A stretch of DNA of 46,995 bases from Candidatus Gastranaerophilales bacterium (GTDB lineage Bacteria; Cyanobacteriota; Vampirovibrionia; Gastranaerophilales; Gastranaerophilaceae): assembly GCA_944325565.1 (NCBI GenBank), contig CALVAT010000007.1:1-46995 (forward strand), given 5' to 3'. The translations under genes were made by a program, and so were the position numbers. The number at the start of each line of letters is the position of its first letter. Position 1 is the stretch's first letter. Shown here piece after piece: positions 16,555-25,713 of this stretch. The notes below the pieces were generated by a model, which did no database searches, was not told the origin of the DNA, and saw only the letters and a program-made list of their open reading frames with translations.

Positions 16555-17280
16555 ATGCTGTTAAAAGATATTATAAAAAGCATGGGAGATTATTGTTTTG
16601 ATAATCGGGGACTGCAATTTTTGCCTTATTTACTCGTAATTCTTGTAGAGCTTGAAGATTTTCGAAATGTAACAGAGAGCGTCCCATTTGAAATAGTCTG
16701 CTTTGCTATAACACTTACAGGTATTATTATAAGAATACTAACAATTGGCTTTGTTCCAGAAAACACCTCCGGACGAAACAGAGGCAAACAGATTGCAGAT
16801 ACACTTAATACCAAAGGAATGTATTCCATTGTAAGAAATCCGCTGTATGTTGGAAATTTCTTTATTTTTCTTGGGATAACCATAATGTCGCAAAGCTGGG
16901 AGATTATTATAGCAAACTCACTTTTGATGCTTATAATATACACTCTAATAGTTTTAAGAGAAGAAGAATTTTTGCTTAACAAATTTGGTGAAACATATAA
17001 AAATTGGGCAGAGAAAGTTAACTGCTTTGTACCATCATTTAAAAACTTTGAAAAACCCGATAGAAAATTTTCAGTAAAAAAAGTTTTTAAAAATGAGCAT
17101 GACACCTGGTTAACAACCATAATTGCATTTGTCGGCATAGAAATTGTCCGCGGATTTTATGAAGTTCAAACCTTCTTTTTAATTCCTTTATGGATATACA
17201 CATTCGCTGCAGTTTTGTTCATATGGGGTGTTACAAAATATCTTAAAAAAACAGGTCGACTAAAAATTAAAAAAGTATAA
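16555..17280 (+). CDS. Isoprenylcysteine carboxyl methyltransferase-like membrane protein
   Basis: 241 residues, multi-span integral membrane protein. The region around residues 85-160 carries the signature of the ICMT/phospholipid N-methyltransferase group: Gly-x-Tyr-x-x-Val-Arg-Asn-Pro-Leu-Tyr-Val-Gly-Asn, then Arg-Glu-Glu-Glu-x-x-Leu...Phe-Gly-x-x-Tyr. These enzymes use S-adenosylmethionine at the membrane, but the bacterial substrates are mostly unknown. I chose the ATG at 16555 because GGGAG (16544-16548) lies 6 bases upstream; an in-frame ATG at 16537 precedes that site. It is likely regulated by the palindrome at 16506-16525. A C-terminal extension after residue 170 adds two more spans. 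A strong terminator follows. Confidence 0.82.
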   Translation: MLLKDIIKSMGDYCFDNRGLQFLPYLLVILVELEDFRNVTESVPFEIVCFAITLTGIIIRILTIGFVPENTSGRNRGKQIADTLNTKGMYSIVRNPLYVGNFFIFLGITIMSQSWEIIIANSLLMLIIYTLIVLREEEFLLNKFGETYKNWAEKVNCFVPSFKNFEKPDRKFSVKKVFKNEHDTWLTTIIAFVGIEIVRGFYEVQTFFLIPLWIYTFAAVLFIWGVTKYLKKTGRLKIKKV

Positions 17281-17305
17281 ATACTTCTTTGTTTAACCTG
17301 CAATA

Positions 17306-17345
17306 ACAGCTTCCTACCCCTTTAGGGAGCTGCTTTTTATTTTTA
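17306..17345 (+). terminator. Rho-independent terminator after the ICMT-like gene
   Basis: CAGCTTCCT (17307-17315) pairs with AGGGAGCTG (17324-17332) with one wobble pair, followed by CTTTTTATTTTT. It separates the convergent speB gene. Confidence 0.9.
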
Positions 17346-17349
17346 TAAA

Positions 17350-18195
17350 CTATAAAATCATTAATACATCACGCACGATTTTAGAAACAATAGCAGTTGA
17401 AACCTCACTACTGTCATAATCGGGCGCAAGCTCAACAATATCAGCCCCAACTATATCAAAATTTTTAAGAAACTTAATCCACTGTGCAAGTTCTCTATAC
17501 AACAACCCATCTGGCTCCGGAGTGCCTGTACCCGGTAAAACAGAAGGATCAAGAACATCAACATCAATTGTTAAAAAAACTTTTTTGTCACGAAAAACAT
17601 CAATATCAGAAGAATTATTTACTAAAGTATTAAATCTTTTCATTAGCTCAAATTCTTCTTTCAAACCTGAACGAATACCAATCTGTTTTATATTTTCAAA
17701 ACCGGTAATTTCTCCAATTCTTCTCATTACAGAAGCATGTGAAAGCTTTTCGCCGAGATAATCCTCTCTTAAATCAGTATGAGCATCAAAATGGATAACA
17801 GCGAGATTCGGGTATTTTTCTTTGCAGGCCTTTATTGCAGGTAAAGTTACCAGATGCTCGCCGCCAATACCTAAATACTTTTTATTATCGTTAAAAATAA
17901 TACGTGCATTTTTTTCTATAAGTTCAAGCGATTTATGTGTATTGCCAAGAGGAAATTCGAGCTCTCCAGCATCATAAAACATTACATCATCAAGATGTTT
18001 ATCGAACACTGGCGAGTAATCCTCTAGCCCCCAGCTGGCAAGCCTTAATCTTTCCGGCGCAAATCTGCTACCGGGTCGATAAGAACATGTACCGTCAAAA
18101 GGCAACCCAATCATAACAATCTTTGCTTTGTCATAATTGTCAATAGAACCGATCCAGTTTCTCTGTAGAAAAGGCCCTAACATATTTTCAGACAT
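17350..18195 (-). CDS. speB: Agmatinase / ureohydrolase family enzyme
   Basis: 281 residues. Arginase-superfamily motifs in order: Gly-Gly-Glu-His, Phe-Asp-Ala-His-Thr-Asp, Ser-His-Ala-Ser and Asp-Val-Asp-Val-Leu-Asp-Pro, giving the His and Asp ligands of the binuclear manganese centre. Agmatinase makes putrescine and urea from agmatine. Other ureohydrolases (guanidinobutyrase, arginase) have the same motifs, so the substrate is inferred from overall resemblance. The frame stays open upstream to 18240, which would overlap the PilO-like gene; the ATG at 18195 gives a normal length and starts just after that gene's stop. It probably belongs to the pilMN-pilO transcript or is read through from it. 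Confidence 0.87.
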   Translation of the reverse strand: MSENMLGPFLQRNWIGSIDNYDKAKIVMIGLPFDGTCSYRPGSRFAPERLRLASWGLEDYSPVFDKHLDDVMFYDAGELEFPLGNTHKSLELIEKNARIIFNDNKKYLGIGGEHLVTLPAIKACKEKYPNLAVIHFDAHTDLREDYLGEKLSHASVMRRIGEITGFENIKQIGIRSGLKEEFELMKRFNTLVNNSSDIDVFRDKKVFLTIDVDVLDPSVLPGTGTPEPDGLLYRELAQWIKFLKNFDIVGADIVELAPDYDSSEVSTAIVSKIVRDVLMIL

Positions 18196-18217
18196 ATATT
18201 TAGCCCTATAAGTCCTA

Positions 18218-18883
18218 TTACTGAGCGCCCTGAATTGCACCGGCGGCAGCTGTACCTTCTACGGCCTCATCACCTTGAGTTTCAGCAGCTCTAGCAGCCT
18301 CGTATGCAGCTTTTTGTTCAGCAGTCTTTTCTGCATAAAGGTTTACCTGCACATCTGCAATTAATATTTTTTTATCCCCTTCATAAGGGAAAATACTGAT
18401 TTTATCTAAATTAATCAAATAAGGATAATTTGCAATATCATCAAAATATGATCTGAATTGAGCATAAGAACCGATTAACTGCATTTTTACAGCACAAACG
18501 TTATAATCACTCTGCACATTTTGTGAAACAATATCGTCCGGAGGATTTTGAGCATATTCTATAGAACGAAGTTTTAAACCGTTATATTTAGCAGCCTGAA
18601 TAACATCTTCAAACATAATACCAAAAGAAGCCATTGCATCTAAAGAAGCAACATCTGTTTTATAAACAGGTTTTGTTGAACTTTTTTCTTGCTTTTCATA
18701 AGCTAGCTTCTGGGCTCTTAAAGAATCTATCTCCTTTTGAGTACTTTGCACCTTGGCCTGCTTCTCTTGAATCTGTTTGTATGTATTATAAGAATCATTT
18801 ACTTTAGGTACTATTAAATACAAACCAAAAGCTAAACAAAATAGTATTATTAATATGTACATCAATTTTTGATTATCGTTCAC
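18218..18883 (-). CDS. PilO-like type IV pilus assembly protein
   Basis: 221 residues. One membrane span at about residues 8-26, a coiled-coil segment (about 30-65) and a C-terminal ferredoxin-like domain with the pattern of PilO: a Tyr-Ala-Gln-Phe-Arg-Ser-Tyr turn and alternating strands ending in an Ala/Glu-rich tail. PilO pairs with PilN in the inner-membrane alignment complex that links the cytoplasmic motor to the secretin. It lies 41 bases after the PilM-PilN fusion gene on the same strand, the expected M-N-O order. pilP and pilQ are not in this window. Sequence conservation in PilO is weak, so the call rests on architecture and context. Confidence 0.75.
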   Translation of the reverse strand: MNDNQKLMYILIILFCLAFGLYLIVPKVNDSYNTYKQIQEKQAKVQSTQKEIDSLRAQKLAYEKQEKSSTKPVYKTDVASLDAMASFGIMFEDVIQAAKYNGLKLRSIEYAQNPPDDIVSQNVQSDYNVCAVKMQLIGSYAQFRSYFDDIANYPYLINLDKISIFPYEGDKKILIADVQVNLYAEKTAEQKAAYEAARAAETQGDEAVEGTAAAGAIQGAQ

Positions 18884-18924
18884 TTTTAAAAAGCCCTTTC
18901 GTAATGTTTGATTAGGTTAAACTA

Positions 18925-20577
18925 TTAGGTTGAAGGTAAATTAGCCGGTAATGCAGGAACTTTAGCGTCCTTAATCGGCTTACCATCTTTATCCAATTTT
19001 GGTTTTGCAGCTTCATTCGGGTCTACCAGTTTTACTCCTTTAAATCCGTTATTAGTAAGTTCAAAAGAATAAACAAGATCCTTAGCTACATCAATATCCA
19101 AAATACCACCCTGATCATCAACACTCAAACTTGAGAGTATCAAATCAGATTCAGGTACTTGAGATTTAATATTTCTGAAGAATAAATATACATCATCAAC
19201 CGCAGTAGTTGAACCTTTTATACCATATGCACCGCGTGAATCGGCATAGAAAGAAGTGAGCCAAACCTGAGCCGGTATATCAGCCCCAATTGCATAAAAA
19301 TATTTAACTTTTGCCTGCAATCCAGCATCTATTTTTTTCGCAGCAGTGTATATATCCATACCGGTCTTTGTACGTTGCAATTCTTTTAATTCAGCATCAA
19401 GTGTCTGCTGTTGTGAGTCAAGTTCTGTATTTTGAGTTTGCAATCCGGCAAGATAAGCTTCTACCGCTTTACTTGCACCGAAACAAACAAGAATAATAGC
19501 TACACAAATAATTGATACATAAGCTACCAGCTGCTGTTGAGTAAGATCAAAACCACCTATTCTAATAACATCCGGTGCTTTGTAATCTGTTTTTAGTAAG
19601 AAATTAAGCTTTATTCCAAAATCTTTATAATTGTATATCGCAGCCCCGATTGCTTCCGGAGTAATAGCCTTTACGTAGTGCGGCAGAATATTTAAATCAA
19701 CCGTCAAAATTGAATCCTTGGCATATTGATTACATTCCAGAAACTTCACATCACCTGGCTGATTAAGCTGCATTGCAAGAATTTCAGCACTAACATCGTT
19801 AGATTCACTAACAATCAACAACTTATCGGTAGGGAATCTGTCGAGTACTGTTCTCGCAGACTGAGAAATAGCAACATAAACCTCATCATTATTAAATGAT
19901 TTAATAGCCAGAGGTTCTTCAAAATAATCAATAACACTGTATCCAAGCATAGAGAATACAGCATAACTGTTTTGAGAAACAAGAAGAATGTTCCATCCTC
20001 CATGCGACATTGCAAAATCATCGCCAATCTGAGTATACTGCAAAGTCTTTATCAAAGAAGAATATGTATTTTCAACAGCGATTAAGGTTACACCCAAATC
20101 TGTAAATATCTGTTGAATAACATTTATAACCTCTTCTTGAATAGCAGCATATAAAACACATCGTTTTTCTGTTCTGTTATTTTCTTTTACATCAACCCAG
20201 CTTACAAGCGGCGTATTTTTTTTGAAAAGATAATTTTCTTCAATCGTAGAAATAAGGGCTGTCGTAACACCTTCATCATCCAAAACAGTCGGAAGGAACT
20301 CATGCCCGAAAGCAACACTCGGCAAATTCAAAACTGCTTTAGCATTTTGAGGGAGAATTCTCACTTCATTAAACAAATCCTGAAGGTTTTGTTTAAACTC
20401 TGCATAGTCCTCAATCTCTCTGATAGAAGAATTATAAGGCAGATCTCTTCTTGCATATTTTACAATTTTGTTAGTTGACGGATCTATTTGAATAAGCTCC
20501 AAGCCAACGTTTGGTGACACAGAAATACCAACAGTAACTTTAGTATCCGGTTTAAATTTTGCTAAAAAGTTATTCAT
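18925..20577 (-). CDS. PilM-PilN fusion, type IV pilus inner-membrane complex
   Basis: 550 residues in three parts. Residues 1-335 look like a PilM-type actin-fold ATPase (N-terminal Gly-Ile-Ser-Val-Ser strand-turn and later Gly-rich loops). Residues 350-368 form one membrane span. Residues 370-500 are a coiled coil plus a small alpha/beta domain with the PilN layout, and the Lys/Pro-rich tail is disordered. In most bacteria PilM (cytoplasmic) binds the short N-terminal tail of PilN (membrane). Here they are one polypeptide, which would fix their stoichiometry. A PilO-like gene follows directly. The phosphate-binding loops of the PilM part look weak, so ATP binding is uncertain. Confidence 0.78.
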   Translation of the reverse strand: MNNFLAKFKPDTKVTVGISVSPNVGLELIQIDPSTNKIVKYARRDLPYNSSIREIEDYAEFKQNLQDLFNEVRILPQNAKAVLNLPSVAFGHEFLPTVLDDEGVTTALISTIEENYLFKKNTPLVSWVDVKENNRTEKRCVLYAAIQEEVINVIQQIFTDLGVTLIAVENTYSSLIKTLQYTQIGDDFAMSHGGWNILLVSQNSYAVFSMLGYSVIDYFEEPLAIKSFNNDEVYVAISQSARTVLDRFPTDKLLIVSESNDVSAEILAMQLNQPGDVKFLECNQYAKDSILTVDLNILPHYVKAITPEAIGAAIYNYKDFGIKLNFLLKTDYKAPDVIRIGGFDLTQQQLVAYVSIICVAIILVCFGASKAVEAYLAGLQTQNTELDSQQQTLDAELKELQRTKTGMDIYTAAKKIDAGLQAKVKYFYAIGADIPAQVWLTSFYADSRGAYGIKGSTTAVDDVYLFFRNIKSQVPESDLILSSLSVDDQGGILDIDVAKDLVYSFELTNNGFKGVKLVDPNEAAKPKLDKDGKPIKDAKVPALPANLPST

Positions 20578-20643
20578 TTACTAATTCCAATATTCCAAAT
20601 TCTTAACACTAGATTTTTATAAACCTATACAATTATAGTATAG

Positions 20644-20649
20644 TATAAT
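20644..20649 (+). promoter_or_regulatory. -10 element of rlmB
   Basis: Perfect TATAAT 43 bases before the rlmB ATG; no convincing -35 hexamer. The transcript would begin near 20656 and carry the AAAGGAG ribosome binding site. Confidence 0.4.
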
Positions 20650-20691
20650 TATTAAGGCAACAAAAAATCAAAAACCATACAAAAGGAGTAT

Positions 20692-21465
20692 ATGCAAAAT
20701 CAAAATTCTAACAGAAAAAATGACTTTATATACGGCAGAAACGCTGTAACAGAGGCTCTATTAAAAACGCCGTCAAGAATAAATAAAATTTTAATTTCAA
20801 AAAATGTTACAAATGATACTAAAATTAATGAAATTATTGATCTTGCGAAAAAGAACTCCGTTATATTCCAGTTTGCCCCTAAAGAACGCTTTGCCCAGTA
20901 CAACAATGTTGCCAATCAAGGGGTTATAGCTTTTGTATCACCGGTTTCATACACTGATTTATATGAATTTTTAAATACTCCTAAAGATGGATATTCAAGA
21001 GTAATAATCCTTGATGGAATAGAAGATCCGCACAATCTGGGTGCAATAATACGTACAGCCGCATGTGCCGGATTCGATGCAGTAATCATCCCATCACGAA
21101 GAAATGCACAGGTTAATGCAACAGTAGAAAAAACATCCGCCGGCGCAATTAATCATATCCCTCTTATTCAGGTCAATAGTCTTTCCAATGCAATTGATAA
21201 ACTAAAAGACAACGACTATTGGATAATTGCGGCAGATGCACATGGGAAGGATAATTATTTTGACATTGATTATACAGATATGAACTTTGCTCTTGTTATG
21301 GGAGGAGAAGAAACAGGCGTATCTAAAACTAACATAAAAAAATCCGACTTTATTGTAAAAATTCCAATGTTAAGAAATTTTAACTCGCTTAACGTTTCTA
21401 ATGCGGCATGCGCTATTATCTATGAATCATTAAGACAGGATATAACTAAAGCTCGCAAAAAATAA
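20692..21465 (+). CDS. rlmB: 23S rRNA (guanosine-2'-O)-methyltransferase, TrmH/SpoU family
   Basis: 257 residues. An N-terminal L30e-like substrate-binding domain (Tyr-Gly-Arg-Asn-Ala-Val near residue 14) is followed by the SPOUT knot domain with motif 1 Asp-Pro-His-Asn-Leu-Gly-Ala-Ile-Ile-Arg-Thr, motif 2 Gly-Gly-Glu-Glu-x-Gly-Val and motif 3 Ile-Pro-Met...Ser-Leu-Asn-Val-Ser-Asn-Ala. It methylates the ribose of a 23S rRNA guanosine using S-adenosylmethionine. A strong AAAGGAG site precedes the ATG. Paralogues (TrmH-like) share these motifs, but the N-terminal domain favours RlmB. Confidence 0.9.
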   Translation: MQNQNSNRKNDFIYGRNAVTEALLKTPSRINKILISKNVTNDTKINEIIDLAKKNSVIFQFAPKERFAQYNNVANQGVIAFVSPVSYTDLYEFLNTPKDGYSRVIILDGIEDPHNLGAIIRTAACAGFDAVIIPSRRNAQVNATVEKTSAGAINHIPLIQVNSLSNAIDKLKDNDYWIIAADAHGKDNYFDIDYTDMNFALVMGGEETGVSKTNIKKSDFIVKIPMLRNFNSLNVSNAACAIIYESLRQDITKARKK

Positions 21466-21530
21466 AATTGCCATCATTATATAAATAACTCGCTAAAACT
21501 ATATCAACAAAAGATAATTCAACAGAATTA

Positions 21531-21561
21531 TTTACAACAGACTATAAACATAGTGTATAAT
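21531..21561 (+). promoter_or_regulatory. Predicted promoter of the sigma factor gene
   Basis: TTTACA (21531-21536) and TATAAT (21556-21561), 19-base spacer, 28 bases before the ATG. AGGTG lies just before the start codon. Confidence 0.45.
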
Positions 21562-21588
21562 AATATTAAATTTTAATATAGGTGAAAA

Positions 21589-22596
21589 ATGACAAATAAA
21601 ATTGAAAAATTCTCCTCTGAAGACTTGGAATCACCTGAAGATAACGAGGAAATTTCAATAGAAAAGTTAAATGAAGAAACAGAAGACGATGACGATTTGA
21701 TCATGTCGGTAGAAGAACCGAAAACTGCCGAAAATGTTTCTACAATCAACGCTGATGACTCTGTGAAAATCTACCTGCAGCAAATAGGCAAAATCCCCCT
21801 GTTAACAGCTGAACAGGAACTTGATGTTGCAAAAAAAATTAAAGAGTCAAATGATGACAAAGCCAAAGAAATTCTTGTTAACGCAAACCTTAGACTTGTC
21901 GTAAGTATTGCAAAAAAATATATAGGAAGAGGGTTATCCTTTCTTGACCTGATACAAGAAGGGAACATGGGGCTTATGAAAGCTGCTGAAAAATTTGACT
22001 ATGCAAAGGGATATAAATTTTCAACATATGCAACCTGGTGGATTCAACAATCTATTACACGTGCTATTGCTGACAAATCTCGAATTATAAGACTCCCTGT
22101 TCATATGATTGAAACACTCAGCAAAATTAAAAAAGTTACAATTGATTTAACTACAGAAACAGGCAAAGCACCGTCAAAAGAAGAAATAGCATACCGTGTT
22201 GGTATTCCTGTCAACAAATTAACTAGCCTTATTAAAGCTGCACAATCAACAATTAGTATAGAAACTCCTGCTACAGCAAAAGATGAATCATCAAAACTCG
22301 GGGACTTTATAGTAGATGAGTCAACAGTTTCTCCAGATACAAGAGTTTCTCAGGAAAATCTGTTTGAAGATATCCAAAAAATGCTTAATCAATTAAGCCC
22401 GAAGGAACGCGACGTTTTAATTATGCGCTACGGTTTGAATGATGACGGAAATAGAAAAACCCTTGAAGAAATCGGCTCCAGATACGGTGTATCAAGAGAA
22501 CGCATAAGACAAATTGAAAATAGAGCAATAAGCAAACTTAAAAAGCTCTGCAAAAATAACAATCTTACAATTGGGCTCAAAAATTATTTTAATTAA
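21589..22596 (+). CDS. rpoD: RNA polymerase sigma factor RpoD/SigA (sigma-70 family)
   Basis: 335 residues. The first 50 residues are acidic and variable. Region 1.2 begins near residue 54 (Asp-Ser-Val-Lys-Ile-Tyr-Leu). Regions 2.1-2.4 contain [10 protein letters not shown] and [11 protein letters not shown], regions 3.0-3.2 follow, and region 4 has the helix-turn-helix Thr-Leu-Glu-Glu-Ile-Gly...Arg-Glu-Arg-Ile-Arg-Gln-Ile-Glu. The full 2-3-4 set indicates a group 1 (housekeeping) or closely related group 2 factor. It is short for RpoD because a canonical region 1.1 and the non-conserved insert are missing, as in several cyanobacterial and Gram-positive SigA proteins. The TATAAT hexamers in this window fit such a factor. 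Confidence 0.88.
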   Translation: MTNKIEKFSSEDLESPEDNEEISIEKLNEETEDDDDLIMSVEEPKTAENVSTINADDSVKIYLQQIGKIPLLTAEQELDVAKKIKESNDDKAKEILVNANLRLVVSIAKKYIGRGLSFLDLIQEGNMGLMKAAEKFDYAKGYKFSTYATWWIQQSITRAIADKSRIIRLPVHMIETLSKIKKVTIDLTTETGKAPSKEEIAYRVGIPVNKLTSLIKAAQSTISIETPATAKDESSKLGDFIVDESTVSPDTRVSQENLFEDIQKMLNQLSPKERDVLIMRYGLNDDGNRKTLEEIGSRYGVSRERIRQIENRAISKLKKLCKNNNLTIGLKNYFN

Positions 22597-22604
22597 CTAA
22601 CCTG

Positions 22605-24347
22605 TTATACAAATAATCCCGTAACTTCAAACTTATTCACATCAATAAGCCCCTTGTCTGTAATTTTTAATTCAGGAATAACAGACAATGACAAAAATGC
22701 CATACTCATAAACGGGTCTTCAATTTTACATCCGAGCTTTTTCGCAGCTTCTTCGAGCTCTTTTATATCTTTTTGAACTTCCTCAACAGTTTTGTCGGAC
22801 ATAAGCCCAGCAATGGGAAGTTTCAGATGTGCAAGAGTTTTTCCATTTTCAACAATAATCTTTCCCCCCTGGGATTTTACAAGCTCAACTGCTGCATAAT
22901 AAATATCCTCGTCATTAGTGCCTATGATAATCATATTATGGGAATCATGTGCTACAGTAGAAGCTATAGCTCCGGATTTTAGCCCGAACCCCTTTACAAA
23001 CCCCAATCCAATATTACCGGTAGCTTTGTGACGTTCAATAACAGCGATTTTCAAAATATCGTTATCTATGTCAGCCACCGCAAGTCCATCTTTTATCTGA
23101 ATTTTTTCATCTGTCCTTTTGGTTATAAGCTGTTTGGGTATAACATTTATTGTTTTTATCTTATCCTTGCCAGCAGGGACTTTAATTTGAAAGTCTTCTT
23201 TATATAAATATTTAATATTTATAGAGCCTCTTAATGGCGGTGCTTTTAAAATATTGGTATCTACAAGCATTTTCCCGTCACGAGCAGTCAATTTTCCGTT
23301 TTTAAAAACCATAGCCGGCTCAAAAGTTACAAGATTATTTAATACAAGCATATCCGCTTTATAGCCGGGAGCTATAGCTCCAAGGTTATTAATTTTAAAA
23401 TATTCCGCAGTATTAAGACTGGCCATCTGTATTGCCTTTATAGGATCAATACCGTTTTTAACAGCTTTTTTTACCATTCTTGAAATATGTTTCGCAAGAT
23501 GCTTCGGATGCCTGTCATCAGTAACAAACATGCATTTGCGTGTGTTATGAGTTTTTAAAACAGGTATTAATGGTTCTAAATCCCTTGCTCCTGTAGCTTC
23601 TCTAATCATTAAATACATTCCGAGTCTCAACTTTTCAAGAGCTTCTTGTGCTGTTGTGCACTCATGATCTGAATGCACGCCGGAAGCAACATATGCACAC
23701 AGATCTTTTCCGCTCAAATGAGGGGCATGACCATCTATACACTTATGTTTTTCAAGTCCGAGCTGTATTTTACTCAAAACATTACCATCACAGTTTATTA
23801 CACCTGGAAAGTTCATCATCTCTGCAATTCCCAGCACCCATGGAGCATCAATTAATAATGCAAGGTCATAACTGTTAAGATCAACTCCGGACGTTTCTAA
23901 ATCCGTAGCAGGAACACAGGAAGGCAGAGTCATGTATACATCAAGAGGCAGCTTTTTAGTTGCTTCTCTCATAAAACTTATCCCTTGAAGCCCCATAACA
24001 TTAGATATTTCGTGAGGGTCAGCAATAACAGTAGTTGTACCTGACGGAACAACAAGTTTGGCAAACTCGGAAGGCATAAGCATAGAACTTTCGAGATGCA
24101 CATGCCCGTCAATAAAAGAAGGAGAAACATACGCACCATTAACATCTATTTCTTCTTTCCCCGTATATCCTTTCCCGATACCTGCAACAATACCATTAGA
24201 AACAGCAATATCCGCATCATAAATTTCTTCAGAAAGCACATTTACAAGTTGTGCATTTTTTATAACTAAATCTGCAGGAAGTTCACCCTTTGCTGTTTTT
24301 ATAATCATTTCTGTTGATTTATCAGGTTGTTCATCAAAGATGTTCAA
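22605..24347 (-). CDS. ade: Adenine deaminase
   Basis: 580 residues, typical for the Ade group of amidohydrolases that convert adenine to hypoxanthine for purine salvage. Visible are the Phe-Ile-Asp-Gly-His-Val-His-Leu-Glu-Ser metal motif near residue 76, Ala-Asp-Pro-His-Glu-Ile near residue 110, Asp-Gly-His-Ala-Pro, His-Ser-Asp-His-Glu and Thr-Asp-Asp-Arg-His-Pro, and the C-terminal Ala-His-Asp-Ser-His-Asn domain specific to Ade. It converges with the sigma factor gene, with 8 bases between stops and no terminator. A small exported protein is encoded 21 bases upstream on the same strand and could be cotranscribed. Confidence 0.94.
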   Translation of the reverse strand: MNIFDEQPDKSTEMIIKTAKGELPADLVIKNAQLVNVLSEEIYDADIAVSNGIVAGIGKGYTGKEEIDVNGAYVSPSFIDGHVHLESSMLMPSEFAKLVVPSGTTTVIADPHEISNVMGLQGISFMREATKKLPLDVYMTLPSCVPATDLETSGVDLNSYDLALLIDAPWVLGIAEMMNFPGVINCDGNVLSKIQLGLEKHKCIDGHAPHLSGKDLCAYVASGVHSDHECTTAQEALEKLRLGMYLMIREATGARDLEPLIPVLKTHNTRKCMFVTDDRHPKHLAKHISRMVKKAVKNGIDPIKAIQMASLNTAEYFKINNLGAIAPGYKADMLVLNNLVTFEPAMVFKNGKLTARDGKMLVDTNILKAPPLRGSINIKYLYKEDFQIKVPAGKDKIKTINVIPKQLITKRTDEKIQIKDGLAVADIDNDILKIAVIERHKATGNIGLGFVKGFGLKSGAIASTVAHDSHNMIIIGTNDEDIYYAAVELVKSQGGKIIVENGKTLAHLKLPIAGLMSDKTVEEVQKDIKELEEAAKKLGCKIEDPFMSMAFLSLSVIPELKITDKGLIDVNKFEVTGLFV

Positions 24348-24368
24348 TTTTTACCCCATTATTTTCTG

Positions 24369-24812
24369 TTATTTCAGTATAAAAGTACCGACAAGTATGA
24401 CTCTTTTACTGGCCAGCGGTTCCGTTGTAATATCATACGCGCCGTTTGTTGTTTTTACGTACAACTGAATTTTAACTTGACCGTCATCATTAAGAGCAAA
24501 TGTCCCATCTGCTGTTTTAATTTTCTCAAAGTTATATTGTCCTGTTTTTTGATCGAAAAAACCTAAATACATTTCTTGATTTTTGCCGGCATTTTTTATT
24601 CCACCAACAGAAACCTTGTTGGTAAGGCAAAAGTTTCTTATCCACCTGATTATATCACTTTTTCTTGTATCAATCATGAATGTATATATTTGGGTTAGGT
24701 TTTGTGTTCGTGGTATTTTAGTTATTTGGGCAGAATTTTGGGATAGCGCTGGGAATAAACTGCCTATATAGAAAATCGTTATTATTAATATTGAAAATAA
24801 AAATTTTTTCAT
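24369..24812 (-). CDS. Small exported protein of unknown function
   Basis: 147 residues. The N-terminus is a standard Sec signal peptide: Met-Lys-Lys, a hydrophobic core of about 17 residues and a plausible cut after Ala-Leu-Ser near residue 24. The mature part of about 120 residues alternates beta-strand-like segments and has one Cys (Phe-Cys-Leu). It should be periplasmic. No family is recognised. It is followed 21 bases later by adenine deaminase and is divergent from a small lipoprotein gene. Confidence 0.7.
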   Translation of the reverse strand: MKKFLFSILIITIFYIGSLFPALSQNSAQITKIPRTQNLTQIYTFMIDTRKSDIIRWIRNFCLTNKVSVGGIKNAGKNQEMYLGFFDQKTGQYNFEKIKTADGTFALNDDGQVKIQLYVKTTNGAYDITTEPLASKRVILVGTFILK

Positions 24813-24938
24813 TTTTCTCCTGCTATTTTTGTTATATTACTTTATTTCTTAATAGCCGGCAAGTTTTGTTATGTAAAGTAATTGATATAAACACATTGAT
24901 TTTTTTTATAAATTATGCACATTTTACAAAACATATGC

Positions 24939-24944
24939 TATAAT
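24939..24944 (+). promoter_or_regulatory. Extended -10 promoter of the lipoprotein gene
   Basis: TGCTATAAT (24936-24944) is a perfect extended -10 element (TGnTATAAT). A weak -35 (TGCACA, 24916-24921) lies 17 bases upstream. The leader to the ATG at 25015 would be about 65 bases and ends in AAGGAG. Confidence 0.55.
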
Positions 24945-25014
24945 GGTAGTAGTAAAATTTTAATTGAATAATATCCCGCAATTTGTGTTTATTAATAAAA
25001 CAAGGAGCTATGAT

Positions 25015-25236
25015 ATGAAACTTTCAAATTATAGTTTAATTTGTTTAATATGTGCTCTTATATTTATTACATACGGTTGCAATAAAAGCACACAGGTTGT
25101 GAATACAAGAAGCGGAATTGTTATACATAGCGAAGATTTTACGGGAGGCAGCACAAAACAGGCTGTTGATAACTCAAATGTAATACGTCTTGGTGACGGT
25201 TATGAAAAAATAGAACTGGATTTAGAAAAAATGTAG
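25015..25236 (+). CDS. Small lipoprotein
   Basis: 73 residues. A hydrophobic signal of about 20 residues ends in Ile-Thr-Tyr-Gly-Cys, a good lipobox, so the mature protein of about 53 residues should be anchored by a lipid on its N-terminal Cys. The mature part is polar and has no known domain. The start was placed at 25015 because AAGGAG at 25002-25007 lies 7 bases upstream and because the signal then begins Met-Lys; an in-frame ATG at 24964 gives a non-signal extension. A BlaI-type repressor gene follows about 110 bases later. Confidence 0.75.
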   Translation: MKLSNYSLICLICALIFITYGCNKSTQVVNTRSGIVIHSEDFTGGSTKQAVDNSNVIRLGDGYEKIELDLEKM

Positions 25237-25344
25237 ATGAATTGATAAAAAAATTACTGAAATTTTTATATTTTTTTATTTTAATTTATTTACTTTTATA
25301 TTACGATAGGAGTAGTCGCTATAATTATGAAAAAAGGAATAACA

Positions 25345-25713
25345 ATGAATTATACACACGGAAGCCTCGAAAATGAAATTTTGAAAACTATTTGGATGCT
25401 TGAAGAAATTGAAAGTTCTGATGTTTCTGTAACAGAGGTGCAGGAGATTATTAACAGAAATTCTTCTGTATCACGTGCATATACTACCGTAAAAACGGTT
25501 ATGGATAGATTAGTCGAAAAAAACATGCTCGTTAGATATAAACAGGGTAAAAAATTCTTTTACAAAACTGTTTCATCACGTGACGAAATGGCACAGGAGG
25601 CCATTAAAAAACTTGCAAGCCAGTATTTTAATAACGATATGGATTCTCTTGCAAGAACAATTACGAACATGAGTTCTCTTCAAAAAGAATGCAAGACAGC
25701 AGTGTTGATATAA
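25345..25713 (+). CDS. BlaI/MecI/CopY-type winged-helix repressor
   Basis: 122 residues. The N-terminal 75 residues match the penicillinase-repressor winged helix: Leu-Glu-Asn-Glu-Ile-Leu-Lys-Thr-Ile-Trp, then Ala-Tyr-Thr-Thr-Val-Lys-Thr-Val-Met-Asp-Arg-Leu (recognition helix) and Lys-Phe-Phe-Tyr (wing). The C-terminal part is the dimerisation region. Family members repress beta-lactamase or copper genes and are often cut by a BlaR/MecR protease; no such sensor is in this window. The start at 25345 is preferred because AAAGGAA lies just upstream, and the ATG at 25327 is almost on the TATAAT at 25320-25325. The end overlaps the next gene by 25 bases. Confidence 0.82.
   Translation: MNYTHGSLENEILKTIWMLEEIESSDVSVTEVQEIINRNSSVSRAYTTVKTVMDRLVEKNMLVRYKQGKKFFYKTVSSRDEMAQEAIKKLASQYFNNDMDSLARTITNMSSLQKECKTAVLI

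Noticed and set aside
25689-25713. Frameshift joining the BlaI-type repressor and the next gene
   Set aside because: The repressor already has a normal full length, and the next frame has its own ATG and a distinct sequence.
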